Below are positions 1-9,481 of a stretch of DNA of 36,495 bases, piece after piece. The notes beneath the pieces were generated by a model. It had not been told where the DNA came from. It worked only from the letters and a program-made list of their open reading frames with translations, and did no database searches. The DNA is from Perkinsus marinus ATCC 50983 (lineage: Eukaryota > Perkinsozoa > Perkinsida > Perkinsidae). Position 1 is the first letter of the stretch, and every line of letters begins with the position of its first letter. Made by a program: the position numbers and the translations under genes. The stretch lies in NCBI RefSeq assembly GCF_000006405.1, contig NW_003201482.1:20874-57368 (forward strand). The letters run 5' to 3'.

Positions 1-71
1 ACAGAGGGCGCAGTCCGCACAGGCAAGAGAAAATACGGTAAGACACGATTAGTTTCTCACATGGTATCTTT

Positions 72-107
72 ACTCATCCGCAAAGATGCCGATTGCTCTC
101 GCTCGCC
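72..107 (+). promoter_or_regulatory. 36-bp conserved block upstream of G1
   Basis: An ungapped 36-bp block begins ACTCATC and ends CTCTCGCTCGCC. It matches blocks upstream of G4 (9246-9281) and G6 (17222-17257) at about 28 of 36 positions, while the sequence around it has diverged. It lies 150 bp before the G1 start codon. A promoter or 5'-UTR element is an inference from conservation and position. Nothing else is recognised in positions 1-256. Confidence 0.45.
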
Positions 108-256
108 CGTCTCAGATGCGGTACATGCTCATAAGTTGATAAAGTTCACAGTGAACGTTGTCTCGGTTTATGACGGAGCAAACGCTATTCGAGAATAGAT
201 ATATATTCCATATTATGAGATTATCTCAGGTGAGCATCTGTGTTTTCTCGGTCCCG

Positions 257-2562
257 ATGACTCTCCATCTCTCCTTCATTGGCTGCTTGCTCTTCGCGGT
301 CCCCGGCGCGGCTAAACTAAGACGCCTTCAAGTCTCTACCACTGACGCTCCCACCTACAGTCCTGGAGCTCGACAGCGTTGTGATCTTTACTGCCAAAGT
401 AAGGTTGCTCTTTGGAGACTCACTGCTTTCTGATGTTCCTCGTCTGTAGTTCAGAACGGGTCGCCGAGCTATTGCAAGTATTGGTTATCTCCTCCAGTCT
501 GCCAGGCGGGGGATCAGCCTTGCTCGCCTGACGTGTGTGATGGTAGGACCATTGCTGCATTCTACTGTCCTGAATGTTTCTCTCAGTTCCACCTGAAGCT
601 ACTGTACCGTCCTTGTCCACACCACCGTCGACTGACTCGGAAACCTGCGACCGTTATTGTCAAAGCTTGAATGGCCCTGCGAGTTACTGTAAATGGTGGC
701 AGTCGCCTGCTGTTTGTCAATTCGGTGACCAGTTCTGTGGTGATGTGACTACGTGTGATCCGACCGCTCCGACTACATCATCAACGTCCTCGATCACTTC
801 TTCGACCGGCTTCACGACAAGCACTCCGATCGTTCCTACTACCACGCCTGTGGCTCCTACTACAACACCGATCGTTCCTACTACAACGCCTGTGGCTCCT
901 ACTACAACACCGATCGTTCCTACTACAACGCCTGTGGCTCCTACTACAACACCGATCGTTCCTACTACAACGCCTGTGGCTCCTACTACAACACCGATCG
1001 TTCCTACTACCACGCCTGTGGCTCCTACTACAACACCGATCGTTCCTACTACCACGCCTGTGGCTCCTACTACAACACCGATCGTTCCTACTACCACGCC
1101 TGTGGCTCCTACTACAACACCGATCGTTCCTACTACAACACCGATCGTTCCTACTACCACGCCGATCGTTCCTACTACAACGCGTGTAGCTCCTACTACC
1201 ACGCCTGTGGCTCCTACTACCACGCCTGTGGCTCCTACCACAACACCGATCGTTCCTACTACCACGCCGATCGTTCCTACTACTACGCCTGTGGCTCCTA
1301 CTACCACGCCTGTGGCTCCTACCACAACGTCTGCGGCTCCTACTACTACGCCTGTGGCTCCTACTACTACACCGATTGTTCCCACTAGTACGCCTGTGGC
1401 TCCTACTACAACACCGATCGTTCCTACTACCACGCCTGTGGCTCCTACTACTACACCGATTGTTCCCACTAGTACGCCTGTGGCTCCTACTACCACGCCT
1501 GTGGCTCCTACTACTACGCCTGTGGCTCCTACTACTACGCCTGTGGCTCCAACTACTACACCGATCGTTCCTACTACAACGCCTGTGGCTCCTACTACAA
1601 CGCCTGTGGCTCCTACTACAACACCGATCGTTCCTACTACCACGCCGATCGTTCCTACTACCACGCCGATCGTTTCTACTACAACGCCTGTGTCTCCTAC
1701 TACAACACCGATCGTTTCTACTACCACCCCTGTGGCTCCTACCACTACGCCTGTGGCTCCTACTACTACACCGATTGTTCCTACTACCACGCCTGTGGCT
1801 CCTACTACAACACCGATCGTTCCTACTACAACGGCTGTGGCTCCTACTACAACACCGATCGTTCCTACTACAACACCGATCGTTCCTACTACAACGCCAG
1901 TGGCTCCTACTACCACGCCTGTGGCTCCTACTACCACGCCTGTGGCTCCAACTACCACGCCGATCGTTCCAACGGCCACGCCTGTGGCTCTGACGACGAC
2001 GATTCCTACTACAACACTCTCGGGGCCCATCTTTGGGAGCGATGGAGATGTTACCACTCAAGCTGGCGAGTGCGACTCTTACTGTTTCTTACTCAACGGT
2101 GTGGGGAGCTACTGCAAGTCTTGGCTCAGTCCTCCCGTATGCCAACTTGGTAACCAACCTTGCACTGCAGCCGATTGCGCTGTATCAACTACATCGATAT
2201 CGAATCCGGCAACAACGACTGAGGGCATCCTGTTCGGAGGAGATGCCGATTCTACCACTGTTGAGGAAACGACCACTGCCACCGCGGGGGTATCGACCAC
2301 ATCTGATGCTGGTCAAAGTATTACCTCGACAAGTGGCCCTCAGACTTCGACGATTGCCATGACAACGGGTGCTAGTGTTGCGTCATCAACTGGCGAAGTG
2401 CCTACCATCTGGTCTCCGATGACAGGACCGGATGCTGTTTGTGATCGCAACTGTATTTTGATCAATGATGATTCATCCTCGTATTGCAAGTACTGGTTGT
2501 CTCCTCCTGTCTGCCAAGGAGGGAACCAGTTATGTGATTGCGAGGCTGCTAGACTTCGTTAA
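257..2562 (+). CDS. G1: secreted mucin-like protein with four six-cysteine modules and a long Thr/Pro heptad array
   Basis: Predicted exons are 257-398, 450-542 and 587-2562, with GT-AG introns of 51 and 44 bp, both phase 1; the product is 736 residues. The start was chosen because it begins a hydrophobic signal peptide aligned with the paralogues; an in-frame ATG at 215 is the alternative. R-R-L-Q follows at residues 22-25. Module 1 spans exons 1 and 2. Exon 3 has module 2 near its start, then about 55 heptads of TTTPVAP/TTTPIVP type, then modules 3 and 4. Module 4 is degenerate at its end (C-D-C-E). The Thr/Pro array should be heavily O-glycosylated, as in mucins. There is no C-terminal hydrophobic segment, so the protein is probably released or bound to a wall. 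The function is unknown; adhesion, wall or host-interaction roles are guesses. Confidence 0.8.
823..1990 (+). repeat. 21-nt in-frame tandem repeat array (Thr/Pro heptads) in G1
   Basis: About 55 copies of a 21-nt unit encode T-T-T-P-[V/I]-[A/V]-P. In the 5' half, PVA and PIV heptads alternate strictly, so the real unit there is 42 nt (14 residues). Further 3' the order becomes irregular. Variants such as SAAP, TRVAP, TSTP and IVST mark older copies. No copy breaks the frame, which fits selection on the protein. The array also leaves a long open frame on the opposite strand, which is a composition artefact. Confidence 0.95.
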
Positions 2563-3122
2563 TTTGGCGAGTCTAAATTTGAGGTGTGTGGACCGCCTCA
2601 TTCGTATATCTTTAGGTGGGTACCTCATCTTCATTCACGATTCATCATAGTAATACTGAGTAGTTCTCGCCCATGGTTTGCTTAGCGACACGTATTCACA
2701 TGCATCCTCTCAAAAGGCAGGCTCCTTGTGTTCATTACCAGGGAAAGTCGCTCCACGGCGTTCGAGTGCGCCTCTTAGCCGAGACTAGACAATTGATAGA
2801 ATTGAAGAAACAATTGGCTGTTGCAGGAGTAATGGAGGAAACGTCGATGCTTGGAGTCTCCAAGTTGGGGAATTCGGGAGTTTACGTTCGAATGAGACGA
2901 GCCTTTTCTGACGATTTTTGAAGAGGGTGTGAAAACAGACGTAAATATGTGGAGAAAGAATTGATCACCACGACAAGACATTGGAGGCTCAAGACGAGGA
3001 TCGTGTGATGGGTCATTGGGTGTAGAAGTGGAATACACAGGACTCTGAATCCTGTACAATCGGTATAATTGATTTTCTTGCTATAATTGTTTTGGGGATT
3101 CGCAGCCGGAAGATTTTACTGA
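2563..3122. other. Intergenic, no supported gene
   Basis: This is the 3' flank of G1. An open frame at 2673-2921 (+) would encode a basic peptide with no recognised motif, signal peptide or match to the array family. I do not support it as a gene. No repeat or RNA was seen. Confidence 0.4.
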
Positions 3123-3170
3123 TTAGCCCGCCCGGCACGGCAAGATATTTGTGGAGTGTATCTTGGTTGG
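3123..3170 (+). promoter_or_regulatory. Orphan copy of the AAGATA-N11-TATCTT upstream element
   Basis: The sequence TTAGCCCGCCC, then ACGGC, then AAGATA-N11-TATCTT (inverted repeat at 3142-3164) closely matches the element upstream of G3 (5950-5997) and more loosely those of G5 and G7. No array gene begins within 1.1 kb downstream. It is probably a relic of a lost or relocated gene of the family, or a distal element of G2 (start 4355). Similarity is seen directly; the function is inferred. Confidence 0.45.
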
Positions 3171-3320
3171 GTTGTCCGTGAAAACAGTGAATCCTGGAAA
3201 TGGTGAACCGGAATAAATTTCCCGCGAACCCTGATAACGGTGAAGGAGCTAGCGCGCGCCACGAGTGCGCGCCAACAGAAGTTCATGCCGAGATCCCCTT
3301 ACGTCATATGTGTTGTAATC

Positions 3321-3387
3321 GACCGGTTGGTGTAGTGGTTAGGCGTTGTAGTTAGTTACCGACTGTTCAAGGTACAAATCGTGTGAT
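3321..3387 (+). repeat. tRNA-like Pol III promoter sequence, possible SINE head or tRNA relic
   Basis: The stretch GGTTGGTGTAGTGGTTAG closely resembles a tRNA D-arm/A box. About 30 bp further on, GGTACAAATC resembles a B box (GGTTCRANNC) with one or two mismatches. The spacing suits a tRNA-derived element. The flanking bases do not form a good acceptor stem, so this is not an intact tRNA. No second copy was found in the window. Confidence 0.35.
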
Positions 3388-4354
3388 CATCATGGTAATT
3401 TTGTAATTGAGACGCGGTTCAACCAGACCAGCTCAAACCAGTAAGCTTGCCTAACTCAGCTGGCACGCCTCCTTAGCAGTTACTCCGGGTCCACGAGCTG
3501 TAATACAATGCTATCCAGGAGCTCAGTATAGAGGTTGTATTTGTTCATGCTCAAGAGGAACAGGCATTAGGATCTGTTTCCTCATGCATTGCTGTTTATC
3601 CTTGTGGTACTGCCAGAATTGTTCATCAACAAGGTTCCCATACTTCTTCTATAGTCACTACTTTGGACTCAAACGCTTTGCTTATGGCAATCGCGTATCT
3701 CAGCTAGTTGGTTACGGATTGAGAACTCACTCCCTCGTTTTGGAAGATCCATTATGGAACAGTGGAACAGAAGACAAAATATTTGATCAAAACACGGATT
3801 TCCGAATCCCGAAGCCCGAAGAAAGAGCACCATTCAGTACTTCGGAAGTGCTACTTCCTATCCACAACCATGGCATAGTGAAACTCGAAAGCTATTACTA
3901 GACCGTTCGTGTTGCTCCTACTTTTGAAAAGTCGCTTCAAGACACGCAACGAAGAACCAGGCCTGAAAAAGATGACAATCTGTATAATATGTGCTCCGAC
4001 CCTCAGTGGTCCGTAGCGCTGCGGTTGCTCGAGCAAGCTGACTACTCAAACATTAAATCGGAGACGGATCATTGAAAGTTGAATTGGTTCGGGAAGGAGT
4101 GGTAGAAAAATTACTGATATTAAGGATACTGGTGCGGGCGAGTTTGTTGTTCACTATCGTCAGGCTTTCACCCGCTTTAGTGGGAGAAAAAGTCCCTTCA
4201 ACGGATTCACTCGCCCTTCACCTTTCCCAGGATTCACTGTTTCCAGGCGGGACCTCTTGGTTGCTAGATGCTGTCAGTGTCGTGAGTTATGGACTGACAT
4301 CAACGCTGTGAGAACTCACCTTATTTCTTCAGCTTGATTCACCTTACCTTCATT
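3388..4354. other. Intergenic, no supported gene
   Basis: Open frames at 3584-3901 and 4072-4311 (+) lack recognisable motifs. Their codons show no link to the array genes. It may be old transposon or gene debris; nothing specific can be said. Confidence 0.35.
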
Positions 4355-5084
4355 ATGGTACTCCCATGCGTCGCCTTTATCTTATCCATATGTTTGTTTT
4401 CTCATGGCTCTAGTCGTATGAGGAGGGCTCAAAGCGCATCCTCTTCTACCCCGCCATCCACAACGCCCGAGAATCGCCAAGTATGCGATTATTACTGTCA
4501 GAGTGAGGCAGCTTCTGTCTTGAGAAGTTTGGATCCACTTGGTTTCTCAAGATCTCAACGGCCCATCGAGCTATTGCAAGTACTGGCAGTCTCCTCCTGT
4601 TTGCCAAGTAGGGAACCAACCGTGCTCGGTTGACGTTTGCGAAGGTGAACTCCATGTGCGCAGTACTGTCGTGTATTTTATATCTTCCTCAGTTCCCGAT
4701 GGTACGAGTACTGCCTTCGGTTCAACGACTACTACGATAGTTTCAACAACCCCTACTGCAACCTCAATGGCTCCGACTAGTGCAATAGCATCTACAACTC
4801 CTCCCATCCCCTCAACAACTCCTATGGGCCCTTCAACTACTCAGACGCCTGTGACTACTACAACGTCGCCGCCTGTTACGACCGCAACATCAGTGGCTTC
4901 AACCAGTTTCCCACCGAGTTCTACGACCCTGCGGGTTATTCCCAGAGCAACTCCGGTGGTTCCCAGAGGACCGCCTGTGAATCCCGGCCCACCGTCGCCA
5001 ATTCCTAAGGCAACGCCGGTGATTCCTAGCGTCAGACCTGATATTCCGGCAGCGCCACCTGTTAACCCTCCTGGACTGCGTTGA
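4355..5084 (+). CDS. G2: short secreted protein, one six-cysteine module plus Thr/Pro tail
   Basis: Predicted exons are 4355-4502, 4552-4644 and 4693-5084, with phase-1 GT-AG introns of 49 and 48 bp; the product is 210 residues. A signal peptide starts at MVLPCVAF, with R-R-A-Q at residues 23-26. The single module spans exons 1 and 2 (CDYYC to SVDVC). Exon 3 is all linker: a Ser/Thr/Pro stretch, then proline-rich heptad-like repeats of the IP-x-ATPV kind, ending in NPPGLR. That tail is shared with G4 and G6, so G2 is a short relative that lacks their second module. It is secreted with no membrane anchor. Function unknown. Confidence 0.75.
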
Positions 5085-5949
5085 TTGTGTAATGCTTGCT
5101 CAGGATGACCATACGTATATCCGGAAATGGACCTCCATCTCTTTTTCATCTACTCTTTGAGCGTCTTTCTAATTGACTAGATCGTAAATCGATCCGGACA
5201 TCCATATGCATCGATTCCGCATGATACTTTGTTGAGTGTGGAGTCATCTAGGATAAAAGAGCGTAAAAAGTCGTTGCTCCGCGTATATAAAGTGAGCTCT
5301 CGGTAATTGAGCGTCAAAATTCTCACGCCTGGTGAATCCTTGCTGATTTTCGTGGCACATTGGTAAAACAGCAAACGCCATGCGTTGCGACCTCTGTGAA
5401 TCCTGTCGTAATATGGTGCGGGATATAACACCCACATTTCAAATAATTCCTTGAGCTCTCACGCATGAGATTGAATAGAGCTTTAGATGCGCTCATTAAC
5501 CACATTTGGTCGATCTCACGAAGTAAAATCGATTTTTATAGAGGAGTAGATTACGGAAGTTATTGAGGGAATCTGATCGACGGTTCGACAATCACCGTCT
5601 TGAAGTATCGCGGACAATATACTCGTGACAAATCCGTAACCGATATCCGATGAGATTGCTGCGGTTCACACGCTTATAGCAATATGCTAGAATCCCAACA
5701 GTAAAATCAATCAGAATATCCTTAAAACCAGTGTATGTATGTATTTGTGAGTACGAGACTGGTTCATAATTACCAGATATCTCGACCACCTAGGTGACTA
5801 CTAAGGCGCCTGGGATAGTTGACCGAAGTGTCTTAGAGATGAGCTACGAGAAGTTCGTAGAATTCGCCTACAAGCGCTTTATAGGAGGCCTTTGGGCTCT
5901 GTGATCGTGATCGATTCGTGGCACTTCCGCAGTCGAAAGAGTGCCACAT
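5085..5949. other. Intergenic, no supported gene
   Basis: Several overlapping - strand open frames near 5177-5505 and one at 5592-5789 have no recognisable motif or family resemblance. Nothing supported was seen before the conserved element that starts at 5950. Confidence 0.4.
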
Positions 5950-5997
5950 TTAGCTCGCCCATAACGGGAAGATATGCACAGAGCGTATCTTGACAGC
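5950..5997 (+). promoter_or_regulatory. Conserved upstream element of G3 with AAGATA-N11-TATCTT inverted repeat
   Basis: TTAGCTCGCCC, then AACGGG, then AAGATA (5969-5974), an 11-nt spacer and TATCTT (5986-5991), followed by GACAGCG. The element is conserved before G5 and G7 at similar distance, and its last T is 112 bp before the G3 ATG. The perfect 6-bp dyad with fixed spacing suggests a dimeric DNA-binding site or an RNA hairpin. The function is inferred. Confidence 0.5.
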
Positions 5998-6102
5998 GAA
6001 AGTCGATTATCGGATACATGTGGACTCCTTGTCTTTCCATATATGAAGGTCGATCTATCGTAGCCTGGATTCTTGCAGCTTTCCAAACTCATGTTCCACA
6101 TC

Positions 6103-8263
6103 ATGGTTCTTCGCGTCGCTGCAGTCTTGTTCGTGACTAGTATTTCGCAGGGCTCCAGTGACCTGAGGAGACTACAGACCTTACCCTCCAGTACCCCGCC
6201 TATTTCCAGCACTACCCCTGAAAATCGCCAAGTATGCGACTACTACTGCCAATGTGAGGCCACTTTGGTTCCGATCGATTGATTTGTACATCGCTGTTCT
6301 GTCAGATCTCAATGGTCCTTCGAGCTACTGCAAATACTGGCAATCTCCTCGTGTCTGCCAAGGTGGAGATCAGCCGTGCTCCATCGATGTTTGTGATGGT
6401 AGGGCCGATCTGTGAGCTGGTATGGAATGCATTGTTTCAGTTCCCGATGGTGCTACTATTGCCCCTATTCCAACGCCTTCTCCTGTTGATGCCGAAGCAT
6501 GTGATCAATACTGTATGCTTCTCAATGGTCCATCAAGTTATTGTAAGTATTGGCAGTCCCCTTCGGTCTGCCTGTACGGCGACCAGCCTTGTGATGACGT
6601 GAGCACCTGTCAAGCCCCTATCGTCGGTTTTACGACCTTCGACTTGGACGGAGATCAGCACGTCGGTCCTTCAGCTGCATGCGATCTGTACTGCCAAGGG
6701 TTGAACGATGACGAGAGCTACTGCAAACACTGGCAGAATCCTGCAGTTTGTCATTCTGGCGACCAACCATGTGGACCAACTGTATGCGATCCCATTGATA
6801 CGACCGCAGTCGTCTCGACCACTGCAGTGTCCACTGCCCCGGCCTCATCCAGCCCGACGACGACTCTTGTCACGACACTGGCTCCGACTACTACAACTGC
6901 TGTTGTCACTACTACTTCCGCTGGTACCTCCGTATCTCCGACGACTGTTTCTGCCATCTTTGGTGGGGACTCGGATCCAACGACTCCCGAGTCAAGCGAG
7001 TGTGACCTCTACTGCAGGTCTCTGAACGGAGACGATAGTTATTGCAAGTCCTGGCTGAGTCCTCCTGTATGCCATAAGGGTGATCAGCGATGTGATCCAT
7101 CTACCTGCATTGTGGAGACCCCCGAGCCAATCTTTGGTGGAGATGCGGAGACAACTACCGCTACCTCTACAACGGATGACAATGCCGCGTGCGATCATTA
7201 TTGTAAACTTCTCAATGGTGAGGCTAGCTATTGCAAGCAATGGCAAACTCCTGCCGTTTGCCTCTATGGCGATCAGCCCTGTGATGACGCCAACATATGT
7301 AGATCACCAATAGAAGGCATCACCACTGCCGACTTGGATGGTGACAATCATACCGGTGAATCTTCCGCCTGTGACGCATATTGCAAGGGCCTGAACGGTG
7401 TCACAAGTTACTGTAAGTACTGGCAGCATCCTGCCGTTTGTCTTGATGGTGATCAGCCTTGCGGACCCTCTGTTTGTGATCCCTCATCGACGACTTCCAG
7501 CCTCACTTCAGAGCCAGTCTCTACTACGACTTCAACCGAAGCGACTACTCCCACGACTACAACAGTTCTGACTTCAGCCACGACCACAGTCGCTACCACA
7601 GTTAGCTCTACTACGGGCAGCGACTCTGCCACCATTTCTACAACTCCAGGGGACCCTCTGTTTGGTGGGGACGCTGATACATCAACATCTCCGGCGGTCG
7701 ATGAAGGTTACGTTTGTGATCGCTATTGCCAGCTGCTGAATGGTCCGGAGAGTTACTGCAAGTTCTGGCAGTCTCCTGCCGTTTGTCAATATGGAGACCA
7801 GCCATGTGGTGATGTTACAACATGCTCGTCGCCAATCATTGGCACTTCAACTTATGACTTGGTTGGTGATCAACACGACGGTTCTTCATCGGCCTGCGAC
7901 TCATACTGCCAAGGGCTGAACGACGACTCGAGCTATTGCAAATACTGGCAGAATCCCGCAGTTTGTCTTGGCGGTGACCAACCTTGTGGTCCGTCAATAT
8001 GCGATCCTACAACTTCGACTGCCTCGGCCTCCACTTCATCGACTCCGCCTTCATCCGTATCTTCTACTACGCCGGGGACTTCTCAATCGGTGGCCACCAC
8101 GTCACTCGTCTTCGGAGGTGACTCAGATTCGAGCACCGAGGTCTCTAATGGGTGCGACACCTACTGTAAGGCTCTGAACGATGAGTCCAGTTACTGCAAG
8201 TACTGGTTGGATCCTCCAGTCTGCCAAAGTGGAGATCAGGTGTGTGACCCCTCTGTTTGCTGA
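6103..8263 (+). CDS. G3: secreted nine-module cysteine-rich, mucin-like protein
   Basis: Predicted exons are 6103-6253, 6306-6398 and 6441-8263, with phase-1 GT-AG introns of 52 and 42 bp; the product is 688 residues. The start at MVLRVAA aligns with G2; ATG at 6091 is the alternative. After the signal peptide comes R-R-L-Q (22-25). Six-cysteine modules lie near residues 45-80, 102-138, 162-197, 269-304, 332-368, 392-427, 507-543, 567-602 and 653-688. Three pairs (2-3, 5-6, 7-8) are joined by a short linker containing DL-[D/V]-GD-[Q/N]-H. Pairs and singles are separated by Thr/Ser-rich stretches ending in FGGD-[S/A]-[D/E]. The chain ends on the last module cysteine, so it has no anchor. Exons 2-3 are almost identical to G5 and G7, but exon 1 and intron 1 are clearly different. 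Confidence 0.85.
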
Positions 8264-9481
8264 ACATAGCAGAACAGCGACGTATATTCCTTCCCGTCTC
8301 CGATAGCATTCCATTCAACGTATTCGATATATCCTCTCAGCATGTTGCTGATTTTTTGCACGTATAAATGCTACCGTATTACACTATAAAAACTCTACTC
8401 CATTAGATGTATCCCCACAGATCATTTTGTATATCTCATCTCAGTGTTCGTGATTCATGGAATCATTGACCAGAACCACCATGTTGAGTTTGAGATTCTG
8501 AAACGACCTGAGACGCCAGGAGAATACTAGTTTACCGAAAAAGTTCTCGTGATTGTCGATAGACGTTGAGCATCATTAAACTCTAGCTACTAGAGCACAT
8601 GCCAAGAGTGTGTTAGTGACCGATTACTATACATTCTTTTCAGCGTTGCAGTCAGTAATGATTATAGAATATTGAGTAGTATCATCGTTGTCACGCGTAT
8701 GGGTAATGAACTATCATCTATCACCTAGATATCGACATCAACCCAACCATGATGGTGTGAGGCTGGCTTACACAGGGAATATGTTTACAAACGCGCTCAG
8801 ACTATTTGGTTCGCTGTCGACTGACCCAAGCTTATCATCGACACTGTTTCGTCGGCTTGTCAGAACATCAATATGAATTCGAGTGTCCAGCGGCAGACGG
8901 TTTTCTCTTGGGGAGTCTGCTTCGTGATATTTCAGGCGCGTGACAGGGCTGTCACTGTATGGATGTCGGTTCGACGAGAGAGCGGAAAGTGTACAAGAGT
9001 TTGCCAAGATATCCAAAATTTGGATTCCAAATGGAGTTTCTAGGGTGGAATGTGGATATCTCAATCAGGTCACATGAACATTCCGCACAGATCCCTGCTA
9101 ATAGTGAATGAGAATGCTAAGATGATCAGTAAGTGAAATTTGTGACATCCTATCAGGAGTAGCCTCCTCATGATTATATTAAGTATCAACCACTGATGAG
9201 GTGTGAGTGGTGAACACACAGGTTGATATCTCTCATGGAATCTCCACTCATCTGCAAGGATTCGCGATACTCTCGCTCGCCTTCGGTTACGATAGCCAAC
9301 TGAGCCGTCCATGTATCAATCCAGTCCATCTTTGGCCTGCAGGAGGTCTCAGAACCATCTGGGCCATGGTTTCTGTCAGATTGTCTTCCGATCTATTCAT
9401 GATTCATCGCCTATCCCTAGCCGTCAGCACGCTCCTCTTGGCCACTGGTGACGCAGGTCTCAGAAGACTCCAGTTTTCGAC
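8264..9481 (+). repeat. Duplicated intergenic segment, copy A (G3 3' flank to G4 exon 1)
   Basis: This stretch aligns along its length with 16127-17472 after G5, for example around the GTATATCTCATCTCAG and TATCAACCACTGATGAGG motifs. It contains no gene other than the 5' end of G4. The first 300 bp also recur after G7 (21474-21770), so the 3' flank exists in three copies. Confidence 0.8.
9246..9281 (+). promoter_or_regulatory. 36-bp conserved block upstream of G4
   Basis: Same block as 72-107 (G1) and 17222-17257 (G6), ending CTCTCGCTCGCC, 118 bp before the G4 ATG. Conservation with G6 is expected from recent duplication; conservation with distant G1 is the informative part. Confidence 0.4.

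Noticed and set aside
717-2057. Long - strand open frames (446 and 426 codons) opposite the G1 repeat
   Set aside because: They exist only because the 21-nt repeat lacks stops in several frames; the products are monotonous VVVGATG-like or RS-rich repeats, with no start context or introns.
6630-7246. - strand and alternate + frames inside G3, and the same in G5 and G7
   Set aside because: They recur because the sense gene is repeated; they carry no signal peptide or domains, and the sense frame explains the conservation.
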